Shown: piece after piece, positions 1-6,510 of the stretch | How positions within the stretch are numbered: the stretch's first letter is position 1 | How the letters are laid out: every line of letters begins with the position of its first letter | Assembly (NCBI RefSeq): GCF_019798055.1 | Contig: NZ_JAHOPH010000005.1 | Coordinates: 1-64,000 of the forward strand | Reading direction: 5' to 3' | Origin: Salsipaludibacter albus | GTDB taxonomy: Bacteria > Actinomycetota > Nitriliruptoria > Nitriliruptorales > Nitriliruptoraceae | Length of the DNA stretch: 64,000 nt | Program-made: the position numbers and the translations under genes | Notes under the pieces: model-generated | Seen by the model: the letters and a program-made list of their open reading frames with translations, nothing else | Told to the model about the DNA's origin: nothing | The model's database searches: none

Positions 1-132
1 TGCGGGGTCGGGCGTGTGGGCGGCGGGGAGGGTGGGCCGTGGCCGCCCAGATCCATGACCAGTGAACCTCGCCGCACGCGGCAGGACCCCGCTCCGGTGC
101 GGTCGAACGACCGCCTCCGCCCTCCGCGAACC

Positions 133-1155
133 CTACTCCCCACGGCTTCCCGATGCCTCTCGTGCCGGCCCGGCACGGCGGAAGTTGCCGACGTCCTGGG
201 CAGCGCCGGTCCGCTCCAGGGCGGCCCGCCACGCCGGCGAGTCTCCCATGGCCCAGCCCAGCAGCCGGTCACTGCCCGCCCCGAGCGCATGGTCGACGCG
301 GTGTCGGGAGAGTCCGAGCACGTCGCAGAACCGGTCCGGCAGGGTCGCGACGGCGGCCCGGAACAACACCCGGTAGCCGGCCGTCTGGGCCCGCCCGAGC
401 GGCGGATCACGCAGGAACGCCACGGCCTCCTCCATGCCGGGGGACGGGCCGACCGCCGGGTGCTCGGCCAGCCACGCGTCGAGCCCGGCGGCCGTGCCCG
501 GCAGGGGGTCCGCGTCCAGCAGTGCACCCAGCCGTCGCTGCTCCGTCACGAACTGGTCCGCCTCGGCCGTGGTGAGGACGTGCCGGGAGTAGGCCCGGTG
601 GGTGGCCAGGAACGAGGCTGCCAGCGCGTTGTGGACCCAGGCGGCGAGGTCGGGCCGGTCCGCGTCGTAGGACCGACCTCGGTGCGAGATGCCCTCGACG
701 CCCCGGTGGCGTCGCCGGACGAACGCGATCGCCTCCTCGGCCTCCGGCATCGAGCCGAAGGCCGTCGCGGTCACGTAGTGGGCGGTCCGCGACAGGCGCC
801 CGAGCGGATCCTCGCGGTAGCGCGAGTGCTGGTCGACCCCGGCCACGACCTCGGGATGCAACGCCTGGATCAGCAGTCCGCGGATCCCGCCGATGAAGGT
901 GGTCGTGCGGCCCATCACGCGCCAGGTCACCGACCCGGGGCCGAACAGGCCGGGGTCACCCCGGTGGTCGAGCGTGTGCACCAGGGGCGGGTCCCCGTGT
1001 CCGAACGGCTCGGCAACCGCACCCGCGATCCGGTCCCGGACCCGATCGGGCAGGACACGCGGATCGGGCAGGTTGCGCAGGTCGAGCGCGCGACCGGATC
1101 GGCTGCCGGGGGGGCGGCTGCTCGGGGAACGAGTGCTCGGGGAATGGCTGGCCAT
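133..1155 (-). CDS. MpaB-family (DUF2236) oxygenase-like protein
   Basis: This 340-residue protein resembles the ER-bound oxygenase MpaB / rubber oxygenase catalytic family (DUF2236). Members are haem proteins that carry out oxidations, mostly with unknown substrates in bacteria. The family-typical stretch LIQALHPEVVAGVDQHSRYR, followed by a D-P-x-G-R-L-x-R-T segment, is present around residues 95-125. The conserved histidines and arginines expected near the haem are there. No signal peptide or membrane segment is visible, so it is probably cytosolic. The first 20 residues are Ser/Pro/Arg-rich and may not be part of the fold, so a downstream start is possible. The gene lies downstream of the acylphosphatase on the same strand with a gap of about 50 bases. 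The family call is fairly secure; the substrate is unknown. Confidence 0.82.
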   Translation of the reverse strand: MASHSPSTRSPSSRPPGSRSGRALDLRNLPDPRVLPDRVRDRIAGAVAEPFGHGDPPLVHTLDHRGDPGLFGPGSVTWRVMGRTTTFIGGIRGLLIQALHPEVVAGVDQHSRYREDPLGRLSRTAHYVTATAFGSMPEAEEAIAFVRRRHRGVEGISHRGRSYDADRPDLAAWVHNALAASFLATHRAYSRHVLTTAEADQFVTEQRRLGALLDADPLPGTAAGLDAWLAEHPAVGPSPGMEEAVAFLRDPPLGRAQTAGYRVLFRAAVATLPDRFCDVLGLSRHRVDHALGAGSDRLLGWAMGDSPAWRAALERTGAAQDVGNFRRAGPAREASGSRGE

Positions 1156-1208
1156 GACTCTGCCTCCGGGCCCCGCGCCACGTGGGTCGGTGACGGTATC
1201 GCGGTCGC

Positions 1209-1526
1209 TCAGCGACGGACGTCGAAGCCGTCCACGCCCACCGCATCGGTGGTCGACACGTCGATCTCCGCCACGCGCGCGGCCGACGGGCCACCGTCAC
1301 GCATCCAGTCGAGGACGGCCTCGACCTGCTCCTCGGCGCCCTGCAGGTGGGCCTCGACCTCGCCGTCGGCGGTGTTGCGCACCCACCCGACGAGCCCGTG
1401 CCGGCGTGCCTCACGACGGGTCGAGGCACGGAAGAAGACCCCCTGGACCCGCCCGGAGACCCGGACGTGGCGGGCGACGACCGGATCGGTCCCGCCCGCA
1501 TCGTGCTGGTCGGTGGTGCTCGTCAT
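1209..1526 (-). CDS. acyP: Acylphosphatase
   Basis: This small enzyme hydrolyses the carboxyl-phosphate bond of acylphosphates. The signature V-x-G-x-V-Q-G-V-F-F-R is present as VSGRVQGVFFRAS, with the catalytic arginine, and GLVGWVRNTADG supplies the catalytic asparagine and the second family motif. The product is about 105 residues. I chose the ATG at 1526 because a GAGGA Shine-Dalgarno sequence lies about 8 bases upstream; the ATG at 1532 lies almost on top of it. The reading frame continues further upstream, but that part is Arg/Ser-rich and runs into the terminator hairpin behind the tRNA gene. The extra residues before the fold are probably a disordered tail. Confidence 0.9.
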   Translation of the reverse strand: MTSTTDQHDAGGTDPVVARHVRVSGRVQGVFFRASTRREARRHGLVGWVRNTADGEVEAHLQGAEEQVEAVLDWMRDGGPSAARVAEIDVSTTDAVGVDGFDVRR

Positions 1527-1603
1527 CGGCATGGTCCTCGCACGGCGGCACTCCCACGATGCTGCCCGACGACGCCGGGACCTGCACGCCCCGACAACGG
1601 ACG

Positions 1604-1631
1604 ACGCCTCCCCACCGGAGCGGGGAGGCGT
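1604..1631 (-). terminator. Hairpin downstream of tRNA-Thr
   Basis: A perfect 10-bp stem (1604-1613 with 1622-1631, ACGCCTCCCC / GGGGAGGCGT) closes an 8-base loop. It lies about 44 bases beyond the 3' end of the minus-strand tRNA and upstream of the acylphosphatase. There is no clear U-run, which is common for actinobacterial terminators. It probably ends the tRNA transcript. Confidence 0.6.
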
Positions 1632-1674
1632 GGTGTGTCCGGGCATCCGGCACGATGGCCGGACGGACGGTCGG

Positions 1675-1747
1675 AGCTGGAGAGGGGATTTGAACCCCTG
1701 ACCTATCGCTTACGAGGCGATTGCTCTACCAACTGAGCTACTCCAGC
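1675..1747 (-). tRNA. tRNA-Thr (anticodon CGU)
   Basis: The minus strand folds into a full cloverleaf. The acceptor stem is GCTGGAG with CTCCAGC, the D-arm GCTC...GAGC, the anticodon stem ATCGC with GCGAT around the loop CTCGTAA, and the T-arm AGGGG-TTCAAAT-CCCCT. The anticodon CGT reads ACG (threonine). The discriminator base is U and the next bases are CCG, so the CCA end is not encoded and must be added afterwards. Confidence 0.95.
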
Positions 1748-1790
1748 AGGACGGGGCGACGATGCGCATGGCGCGGCGACGCGGCCACGC

Positions 1791-1796
1791 AGCGTA
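1791..1796 (-). promoter_or_regulatory. Possible -10 element of tRNA-Thr
   Basis: The minus strand reads TACGCT about 44 bases upstream of the mature tRNA 5' end, which fits an actinobacterial TANNNT -10 box. The only -35-like sequence (TTGCGT) is about 20 bases further upstream, slightly beyond the usual spacing. Weak call. Confidence 0.3.
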
Positions 1797-1822
1797 CCGG
1801 CGGCGTCCGGCCCCACACGCAA

Positions 1823-1850
1823 GACGTGGGTCGCCATGGCGACCCACGTC
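1823..1850. terminator. 28-base perfect palindrome between the oxidoreductase gene and tRNA-Thr
   Basis: The 28 bases from 1823 to 1850 are exactly self-complementary, with 14-base arms meeting at CCATGG. The element lies 94 bases beyond the stop of the minus-strand oxidoreductase gene and about 75 bases upstream of the tRNA gene. The simplest reading is a terminator for the oxidoreductase operon. A dyad protein-binding site upstream of the tRNA is the alternative. Confidence 0.55.
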
Positions 1851-1943
1851 CTTCGGGAAGTGTCCCGTGGTGCAGCGTTCCCGCGCATCGAACCCGGATC
1901 ATAGCAGGAACACCAGGATCAGGTCGTCTCGGCGCGCCTGGGC

Positions 1944-2816
1944 TCAGTCGCCGGCCAGTCGCTGCTCGGCCCAGGGGTCGGCATGCATGTGGTAGCCCCG
2001 TTCCTCCCAGTACCCGGGGACGTCCCGGTCGACCACGCGGAGCTCGGTCAACCACTTGACCGACTTCCAGCCGTAGCGCTGCGGGACGACCAGTCGCACC
2101 GGTCCACCGTGGGCCACGTCCAGCGGCCGCCCGTCGTGTGCCCAGGCCACGAGCACGCCGGGCGCGCGGAGGGCCTGCACGGACATGTTGGCCGAGTAGG
2201 CAGGATGCCCGTAGGCCAGCACGTGCGAGCCCTCGGGGCGCACGCCGGCCCGGTCCAGCAGGTCCGTGGCCGGGAGGCCGGTCCAGTCGTTGTCGAGTCG
2301 CGACCACCCGGTGACGCAGTGGAAGTCGCTGGTCGCCGTCAGCCCGCCGCCGTCGCGCAGCTCGTCCAGCGCGAACACGAGGCGATCGTGGACGCGTCCA
2401 CTGACCGTCACCGACCACCCGGCGGTGTCGGTCGGCGGGGCCTCGACGTGCAGGACCGGGAACCCGGGCGTGAGGTGCTGGTTCGGGGGCACCCGAACGG
2501 GGTCGGAGACGTCGGTGGGGGCACGTCGCATCCCCGCCGACGGGCGGGCGGTGGCCGCGAGGTCGGCGCCGTCGAGGTCGAGCATCCGGCGCGAGACCTG
2601 GGTCGCGAACGTGTCCACGAAGGTCCGGTCCTGCTGGTCGGTGACCGGCAGCTCGTCGAGTCGCTGCCGGGCCTGGTCGAGCACGCCGCGGGCACGGTCG
2701 CGTGCACGAGCCGGATCGGTGGCGGCGGGGGCGGCCTTGGCGATCTCGTCGGCGCGCACCACCAGCCGCCGGACCTCGGCATGGCCCGGCCGGTCGTGCC
2801 CGGTGTCGACGCTCAC
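1944..2816 (-). CDS. Sulfite oxidase-like molybdopterin oxidoreductase
   Basis: This 290-residue protein belongs to the sulfite oxidase/YedY superfamily (Oxidored_molyb domain), whose members use a molybdopterin cofactor for redox reactions. Cys167 in the segment SDFHCVTGWSR is the expected molybdenum ligand. Other family landmarks follow: LAYGHPAYSANM, DVAHGGPVRLVVPQRYGWKS and KSVKWLTELRVVD. The first 80 or so residues are helical and charged, without a Sec or Tat signal, so the protein is probably cytosolic. The GTG start at 2816 overlaps the stop of the upstream NAD(P)-binding gene in a GTGA junction, which argues for translational coupling and a shared process. The physiological substrate cannot be told. 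The open frame extends far upstream across the neighbouring gene; I treat that as a shadow. Confidence 0.87.
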   Translation of the reverse strand: MSVDTGHDRPGHAEVRRLVVRADEIAKAAPAATDPARARDRARGVLDQARQRLDELPVTDQQDRTFVDTFATQVSRRMLDLDGADLAATARPSAGMRRAPTDVSDPVRVPPNQHLTPGFPVLHVEAPPTDTAGWSVTVSGRVHDRLVFALDELRDGGGLTATSDFHCVTGWSRLDNDWTGLPATDLLDRAGVRPEGSHVLAYGHPAYSANMSVQALRAPGVLVAWAHDGRPLDVAHGGPVRLVVPQRYGWKSVKWLTELRVVDRDVPGYWEERGYHMHADPWAEQRLAGD

Positions 2817-3889
2817 GGGCGTCGCAGCGCCACCGCGGCGTCGGCCGCGGTCGACAGCAGGTTGCGGGGGGCGAGGGCGGCGGGGACCAGGCGGCGAGGG
2901 AGCCCGGGCAGCCGTTGCAGGACGTCCATGACCAGCCCCACGTCGAGGTTCGCACCCACCCAGTCGGGATCGCCCGGCATGGCCGCGTACTCGCCCTGCT
3001 GGGCGAGCGACGCCGCGAGCGCGTCGGCGACCCCGGTCGGCATGACCCGGGACTCGTGCCGGTCGGAGACGACCGAGTCGTGGGCCAGCGACGCCACCAG
3101 TGGCGCGACCGTGCCCGGGTCGATCGGGGTCACCTGCGACACCAGCGTCCCGGTCAGCACCGGTGGGGGTGCCGGGACCGGTCCCATCAGGTTGGGTGGC
3201 AGTCCCCGGACGCCTCGCATGACGTCGACGAGGTCGCGGTAGGCGCCGGTCTCGGGCCCACCCACCTCGATGATCCGGTGTGGTCCCCGGGGGCCGTCGA
3301 GCAGGACCTCGACCAGGACGTCGAGGAGGTCGGGCAGCGCGATCGGCTGGCACCGACCGGTGACCCAGGACGGGTGCAGCAGGACCGGCACCGGGGCCTG
3401 GGACGCGAACCTGATCAGCTCGTAGGAGGCCGAGCCGGCCCCCAGCACGATCGAGGCGCGAACCTCCGTCACCGGCGTGCCCGTGTCCGCCAGGGTCCGG
3501 CCCGTCTCGACGCGTGACCGCAGGTGGGGGGACAGGTCCGCGTCCTCGTCGGCCAGTCCCCCGAGGTAGACGAGGTGTTCGACCCCGGCCAGCGCGGCCG
3601 CCTGCGCCATGGTCGAGGCTGCGCGTCGCTCGCTGGCGACGAAGTCCTCGACCGCCTCCTCCATCGCGTGCACGAGGTAGACGACCGCCTCGACGTCGAA
3701 GCACGCGTCGGTCACCGAGCGGGCATCGGTGATCTCGCCCTCGACGACACGGACCTCACCACCCCACGGCCGCTGGGCCGCGCGGGCCCGGTCGCGGGTC
3801 AGGACCACGACGTCGTGGCCCTGGGCGAGCAGCCGCGGGACGAGCCGCGAGCCGACGAAGCCGGTCGCGCCGGCCACCAGGATGCGCAT
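2813..3889 (-). CDS. NAD(P)-binding Rossmann-fold protein (atypical SDR, NDUFA9-like)
   Basis: This 358-residue protein begins MRILVAGATGFVGSRLVPRL, a textbook N-terminal dinucleotide-binding motif (TGxxGxxG) of atypical short-chain dehydrogenases of the NDUFA9/NmrA type. The middle segment VEHLVYLGGLADED fits the SDR strand that usually carries the active-site Ser; the classical YxxxK is not evident, as in other atypical members. The C-terminal half (from about residue 200) has no motif I recognise. The gene is first in a two-gene operon and is coupled by a 4-base overlap to the molybdopterin oxidoreductase. It could hand electrons or substrate to that enzyme, but this is inference. It is divergent from the CPBP protease gene. 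Confidence 0.85.
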   Translation of the reverse strand: MRILVAGATGFVGSRLVPRLLAQGHDVVVLTRDRARAAQRPWGGEVRVVEGEITDARSVTDACFDVEAVVYLVHAMEEAVEDFVASERRAASTMAQAAALAGVEHLVYLGGLADEDADLSPHLRSRVETGRTLADTGTPVTEVRASIVLGAGSASYELIRFASQAPVPVLLHPSWVTGRCQPIALPDLLDVLVEVLLDGPRGPHRIIEVGGPETGAYRDLVDVMRGVRGLPPNLMGPVPAPPPVLTGTLVSQVTPIDPGTVAPLVASLAHDSVVSDRHESRVMPTGVADALAASLAQQGEYAAMPGDPDWVGANLDVGLVMDVLQRLPGLPRRLVPAALAPRNLLSTAADAAVALRRP

Positions 3890-4035
3890 CGACGGTCCTC
3901 GCTCGGGGACGTCCCACTGTACGGCCGGCGAGGCCACCCCGACCGGGCCGACCGGGCCACCCGGGGGGCCCGGCTCGACCCTCGTCCGCAATACCCTCGA
4001 CACCGCTGCATCGTTCCCACGACCCCGGTTCCCAC

Positions 4036-4743
4036 GTGCCCGACGACCCCGTCACGACCCCCGACCCGGCTCCCCCGACGACCACCGAGCGGGCAGCCGA
4101 GGGTGCCCGCCGGAGCCGCCCGTTCCGCCGGCGCCGGTGGCTCGCCGTGGCCACGGTCCTGGTGGCGATGCTGTGGACCGTGCTGCTGGAGACCCTGCCC
4201 TTCGGGGGCGTGCTGGGGGCCGCGGTGATCACGGCGGTCGCGATGACCGCCGTGGCGCTGGTCGTCGTGGCCCGGCGCTACTACGACGTCCGGTGGCAGG
4301 TCGGCCACGACGTCTGGCTCGCCGCGCCCGTGCTCGCCGTCCACCTGCTCGTGAGCTACATCGCCATCCCCGCGGCCACCGCGGTGATCCCCCTGGTCGG
4401 CCGCCAGGCGAACCAGCTCGTCTTCACGGCCACGTCGGACCTGCCCGAGTGGGCCGTTGCGTTGGTCGCGGCACTGCTGGTCGCACCGCTCGAGGAACTG
4501 TGGTGGCGTGGCACGCTCCAGACGGTGCTGCGACACGGACGATCGCCGTGGCGCGCCATCGGGCTGACCACCGCCGCGTTCGTCGCCTTCCACCTGCCCA
4601 CGTTCCAGCTGCCGTTGATGGGGGCGGCCCTGCTGGGCGGGATCGCGTGGGGCTGGCTGCGCGAGCGGACCGACGGCGTGCTCGCCCCGATGCTGGCCCA
4701 TGCCGGCTGGACCCTGGGCATGGTGCTGGCACCACCCACCTAG
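4036..4743 (+). CDS. CPBP-family intramembrane metalloprotease
   Basis: This 235-residue membrane protein belongs to the CPBP (CAAX protease and bacteriocin-processing, Abi) family. The motifs appear in order: EELWWRG (the EExxxR active-site motif, about residue 154), AFHLPTF (second motif His) and LAHAGWTL (third motif His). About five to six hydrophobic segments follow a cationic, proline-rich cytoplasmic N-terminus. The start is a GTG at 4036; no strong ribosome-binding site is seen and a later start is possible. It is divergent from the NAD(P)-binding gene with 146 bases between them, and convergent with the thioesterase gene. Family role: prenyl-protein processing or maturation of secreted peptides. 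The substrate is unknown here. Confidence 0.85.
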   Translation: MPDDPVTTPDPAPPTTTERAAEGARRSRPFRRRRWLAVATVLVAMLWTVLLETLPFGGVLGAAVITAVAMTAVALVVVARRYYDVRWQVGHDVWLAAPVLAVHLLVSYIAIPAATAVIPLVGRQANQLVFTATSDLPEWAVALVAALLVAPLEELWWRGTLQTVLRHGRSPWRAIGLTTAAFVAFHLPTFQLPLMGAALLGGIAWGWLRERTDGVLAPMLAHAGWTLGMVLAPPT

Positions 4744-4768
4744 GCCTGTTCGGGTCGCACGGTGGACC

Positions 4769-5164
4769 TCAGCCGCCGGTGAGCGCCGTCACGAGGTCGG
4801 CCGGTGGACGGATCGGTCGTCCGCCCGCGTCCGTGGCCGCCGATCGCACGGTGGCGCTGGCCAGGAGGTCGTCATCCCGCAGCAGCCGCTGGTCCCAGAT
4901 CGAGCTGGCGCGCCGCAGCTGGTCCAGGTCGGTCTCGACCACCAGCCGGTCCCCCAGCCCAGCCGGCGAGCGGAACCGCACCGCCACCTCGACGACGACC
5001 AGCTGGATCCCGCGATCGCGCAGCACGTCCAGCCCGAAGCCCAGCTCGTCCAGCAGCTCGACCCGGGCCTGTTCGAAGTAGTTGAGGTAGACCCCGTGGT
5101 TGACGTGCCCGTAGGCGTCGAGCTCGTGGAAGCGCACCCGCATGCTGGTCCGCCACGTGCCCAC
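4769..5164 (-). CDS. Acyl-CoA thioesterase (hot-dog fold, YbgC/4HBT type)
   Basis: This is a 131-residue hot-dog thioesterase. The family signature RVRFHELDAYGHVNHGVYLN contains the catalytic Asp and the Asn-His pair typical of 4-hydroxybenzoyl-CoA thioesterase/YbgC proteins, followed by YFEQARVELLDELG. Such enzymes hydrolyse acyl-CoA thioesters in the cytosol. A GAGG sequence about 6 bases upstream supports the GTG start at 5164; an ATG eight codons in (MRVRF) would also leave the fold intact. The gene lies directly downstream of holB with a 71-base gap, so it may share that transcript. Confidence 0.9.
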   Translation of the reverse strand: MGTWRTSMRVRFHELDAYGHVNHGVYLNYFEQARVELLDELGFGLDVLRDRGIQLVVVEVAVRFRSPAGLGDRLVVETDLDQLRRASSIWDQRLLRDDDLLASATVRSAATDAGGRPIRPPADLVTALTGG

Positions 5165-5235
5165 GCCCTGCCTCCTCGACCGGTCGGCGATGAACCTAGC
5201 GGTCCGGGTGGCGGGGACGAACGTGGCGTCCGGGT

Positions 5236-6510
5236 CTAGGCGGCCCGGGTGGAGGCGAAGACCGCCACGGCGACGGGCAGCAGGAGCCGCTCGAGCTGCA
5301 GTTGGGGCTGCGCGCTGTTGACCACGACCGCCTCCTGGATGGCCGGGATCTCGGCCAGGGCGGCCAGGGCCGTCGGCACCGGGACGGCGGCGGCGTCCTC
5401 GGCGAGGTGGTCGGCGTCGAGGTTGACGACGTCGGCCGGGTCGCCGCCGGACGACATCGCGACCAGGTCACGCAGGTGCAGGCCGAACTCCTCGAGGAAC
5501 CGGTTGATCGCCTCGAGTCGCACCTGTCGCTGTTCACGGTGGTGGCGGGCCTTCAGCCGCGTGCGCATCCCGGGCGGCCAGCCCCGCTCGCCGAACGACT
5601 CGTTGAGCCGCTCGACCTCCGCCGCCTGGCGCTGCTCCTCGGCCGTGGCGCGGGCGTCCGCCCACGCGAGGACCTCGGCGGCGACGGCCCCGACCGCGAT
5701 CGGGCCCTCGATCCGCAGGCGGGTGACCACGCCCAGGTGCCGCGCCCTCACCAGGCCGGTCTCCAGGACCGGGCCCTGGCCCTCGCTGCGTCCCTTGCAC
5801 TTGGTGTTGTCGCAGGTGCGCGGCAGTTCCGACGGGTCCATGCCCGCGCCACCCCGCACGAGCCCGCAGGTGGGGCACTCCACCTGGGTGAACTCGGCGA
5901 GCCGGTCCGGGGACCCCTGCGCGGCCCGGACCAGGGCCGGGACCCGGTCGTCGTCGACGCCGAGGTCGCGGGCGCGGACCGCGAGGTCCGCGGTGCTCCA
6001 GGCGGTCAGGTCGATCCGTCGGCACCGGGACAGGATCGTGTCCAGCAGGGGCGCCACGGTGGTCGTCTCGAGCACCCAGATCGTCGAGGGCGGCGGCTCC
6101 TCGAGCACCTTCAGGAAGGCGTTCTGGGTCGACTCGTTCATGCGGTCTGCCTCGACCACCCGGCAGACGCGGCGCCGGCCGTCGACCAGGGTGCGCGAGG
6201 CGGTGGGGATCCACTCCTCGCGGACGCTGTCGACCAGGTGGTTGGCGCCCTCCGGACGGAAGGTGACCACGGCGGGGTGGCTGGCACGGGCGATCCGCGT
6301 GCAGGTCGCGCAGGTGCCGCATCCCTGGCCGTCGGTGGCGTCGGGGCAGTTCAGCGCGGCGGCGAGGGCGGCGACCAGGTCCTCCTGGCCGACCCCGCGT
6401 GGCCCGACCAGCAGCAGGGCGTGGCCCAGGCGATCGGCTGCGAGGGTCTCGCGCAGGCCGCGGGCGGCCGCGGACTGGCCGACCACGTCGTCGAAGGTCG
6501 CGACCGTCAC
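5236..6510 (-). CDS. holB: DNA polymerase III subunit delta'
   Basis: This 424-residue clamp-loader subunit loads the sliding clamp at the replication fork. The N-terminal AAA+ part shows DDVVGQSAAARGLRETL, a P-loop position reading GPRGVGQED (the invariant GK[TS] is lost, in line with the non-hydrolysing role of delta'), the zinc-binding CGTCATC at about residue 49, and NAFLKVLEEPPPST followed by the SRC motif (LSRCRR). An unusual insert near residues 210-240 carries two more Cys pairs (CPTC and CDNTKC), suggesting a second zinc site. The GTG start at 6510 overlaps the tmk stop in a GTGA junction. The topA-tmk-holB neighbourhood is typical of actinobacteria. Confidence 0.93.
   Translation of the reverse strand: MTVATFDDVVGQSAAARGLRETLAADRLGHALLLVGPRGVGQEDLVAALAAALNCPDATDGQGCGTCATCTRIARASHPAVVTFRPEGANHLVDSVREEWIPTASRTLVDGRRRVCRVVEADRMNESTQNAFLKVLEEPPPSTIWVLETTTVAPLLDTILSRCRRIDLTAWSTADLAVRARDLGVDDDRVPALVRAAQGSPDRLAEFTQVECPTCGLVRGGAGMDPSELPRTCDNTKCKGRSEGQGPVLETGLVRARHLGVVTRLRIEGPIAVGAVAAEVLAWADARATAEEQRQAAEVERLNESFGERGWPPGMRTRLKARHHREQRQVRLEAINRFLEEFGLHLRDLVAMSSGGDPADVVNLDADHLAEDAAAVPVPTALAALAEIPAIQEAVVVNSAQPQLQLERLLLPVAVAVFASTRAA

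Noticed and set aside
16-1701. A 561-residue plus-strand protein at the left edge
   Set aside because: It is the antisense of the MpaB-like and acylphosphatase genes and runs into the tRNA; it shows no motif.
1944-3704. A 586-residue version of the molybdopterin oxidoreductase
   Set aside because: The upstream part is the shadow of the NAD(P)-binding gene; the GTGA overlap gives a better start at 2816.
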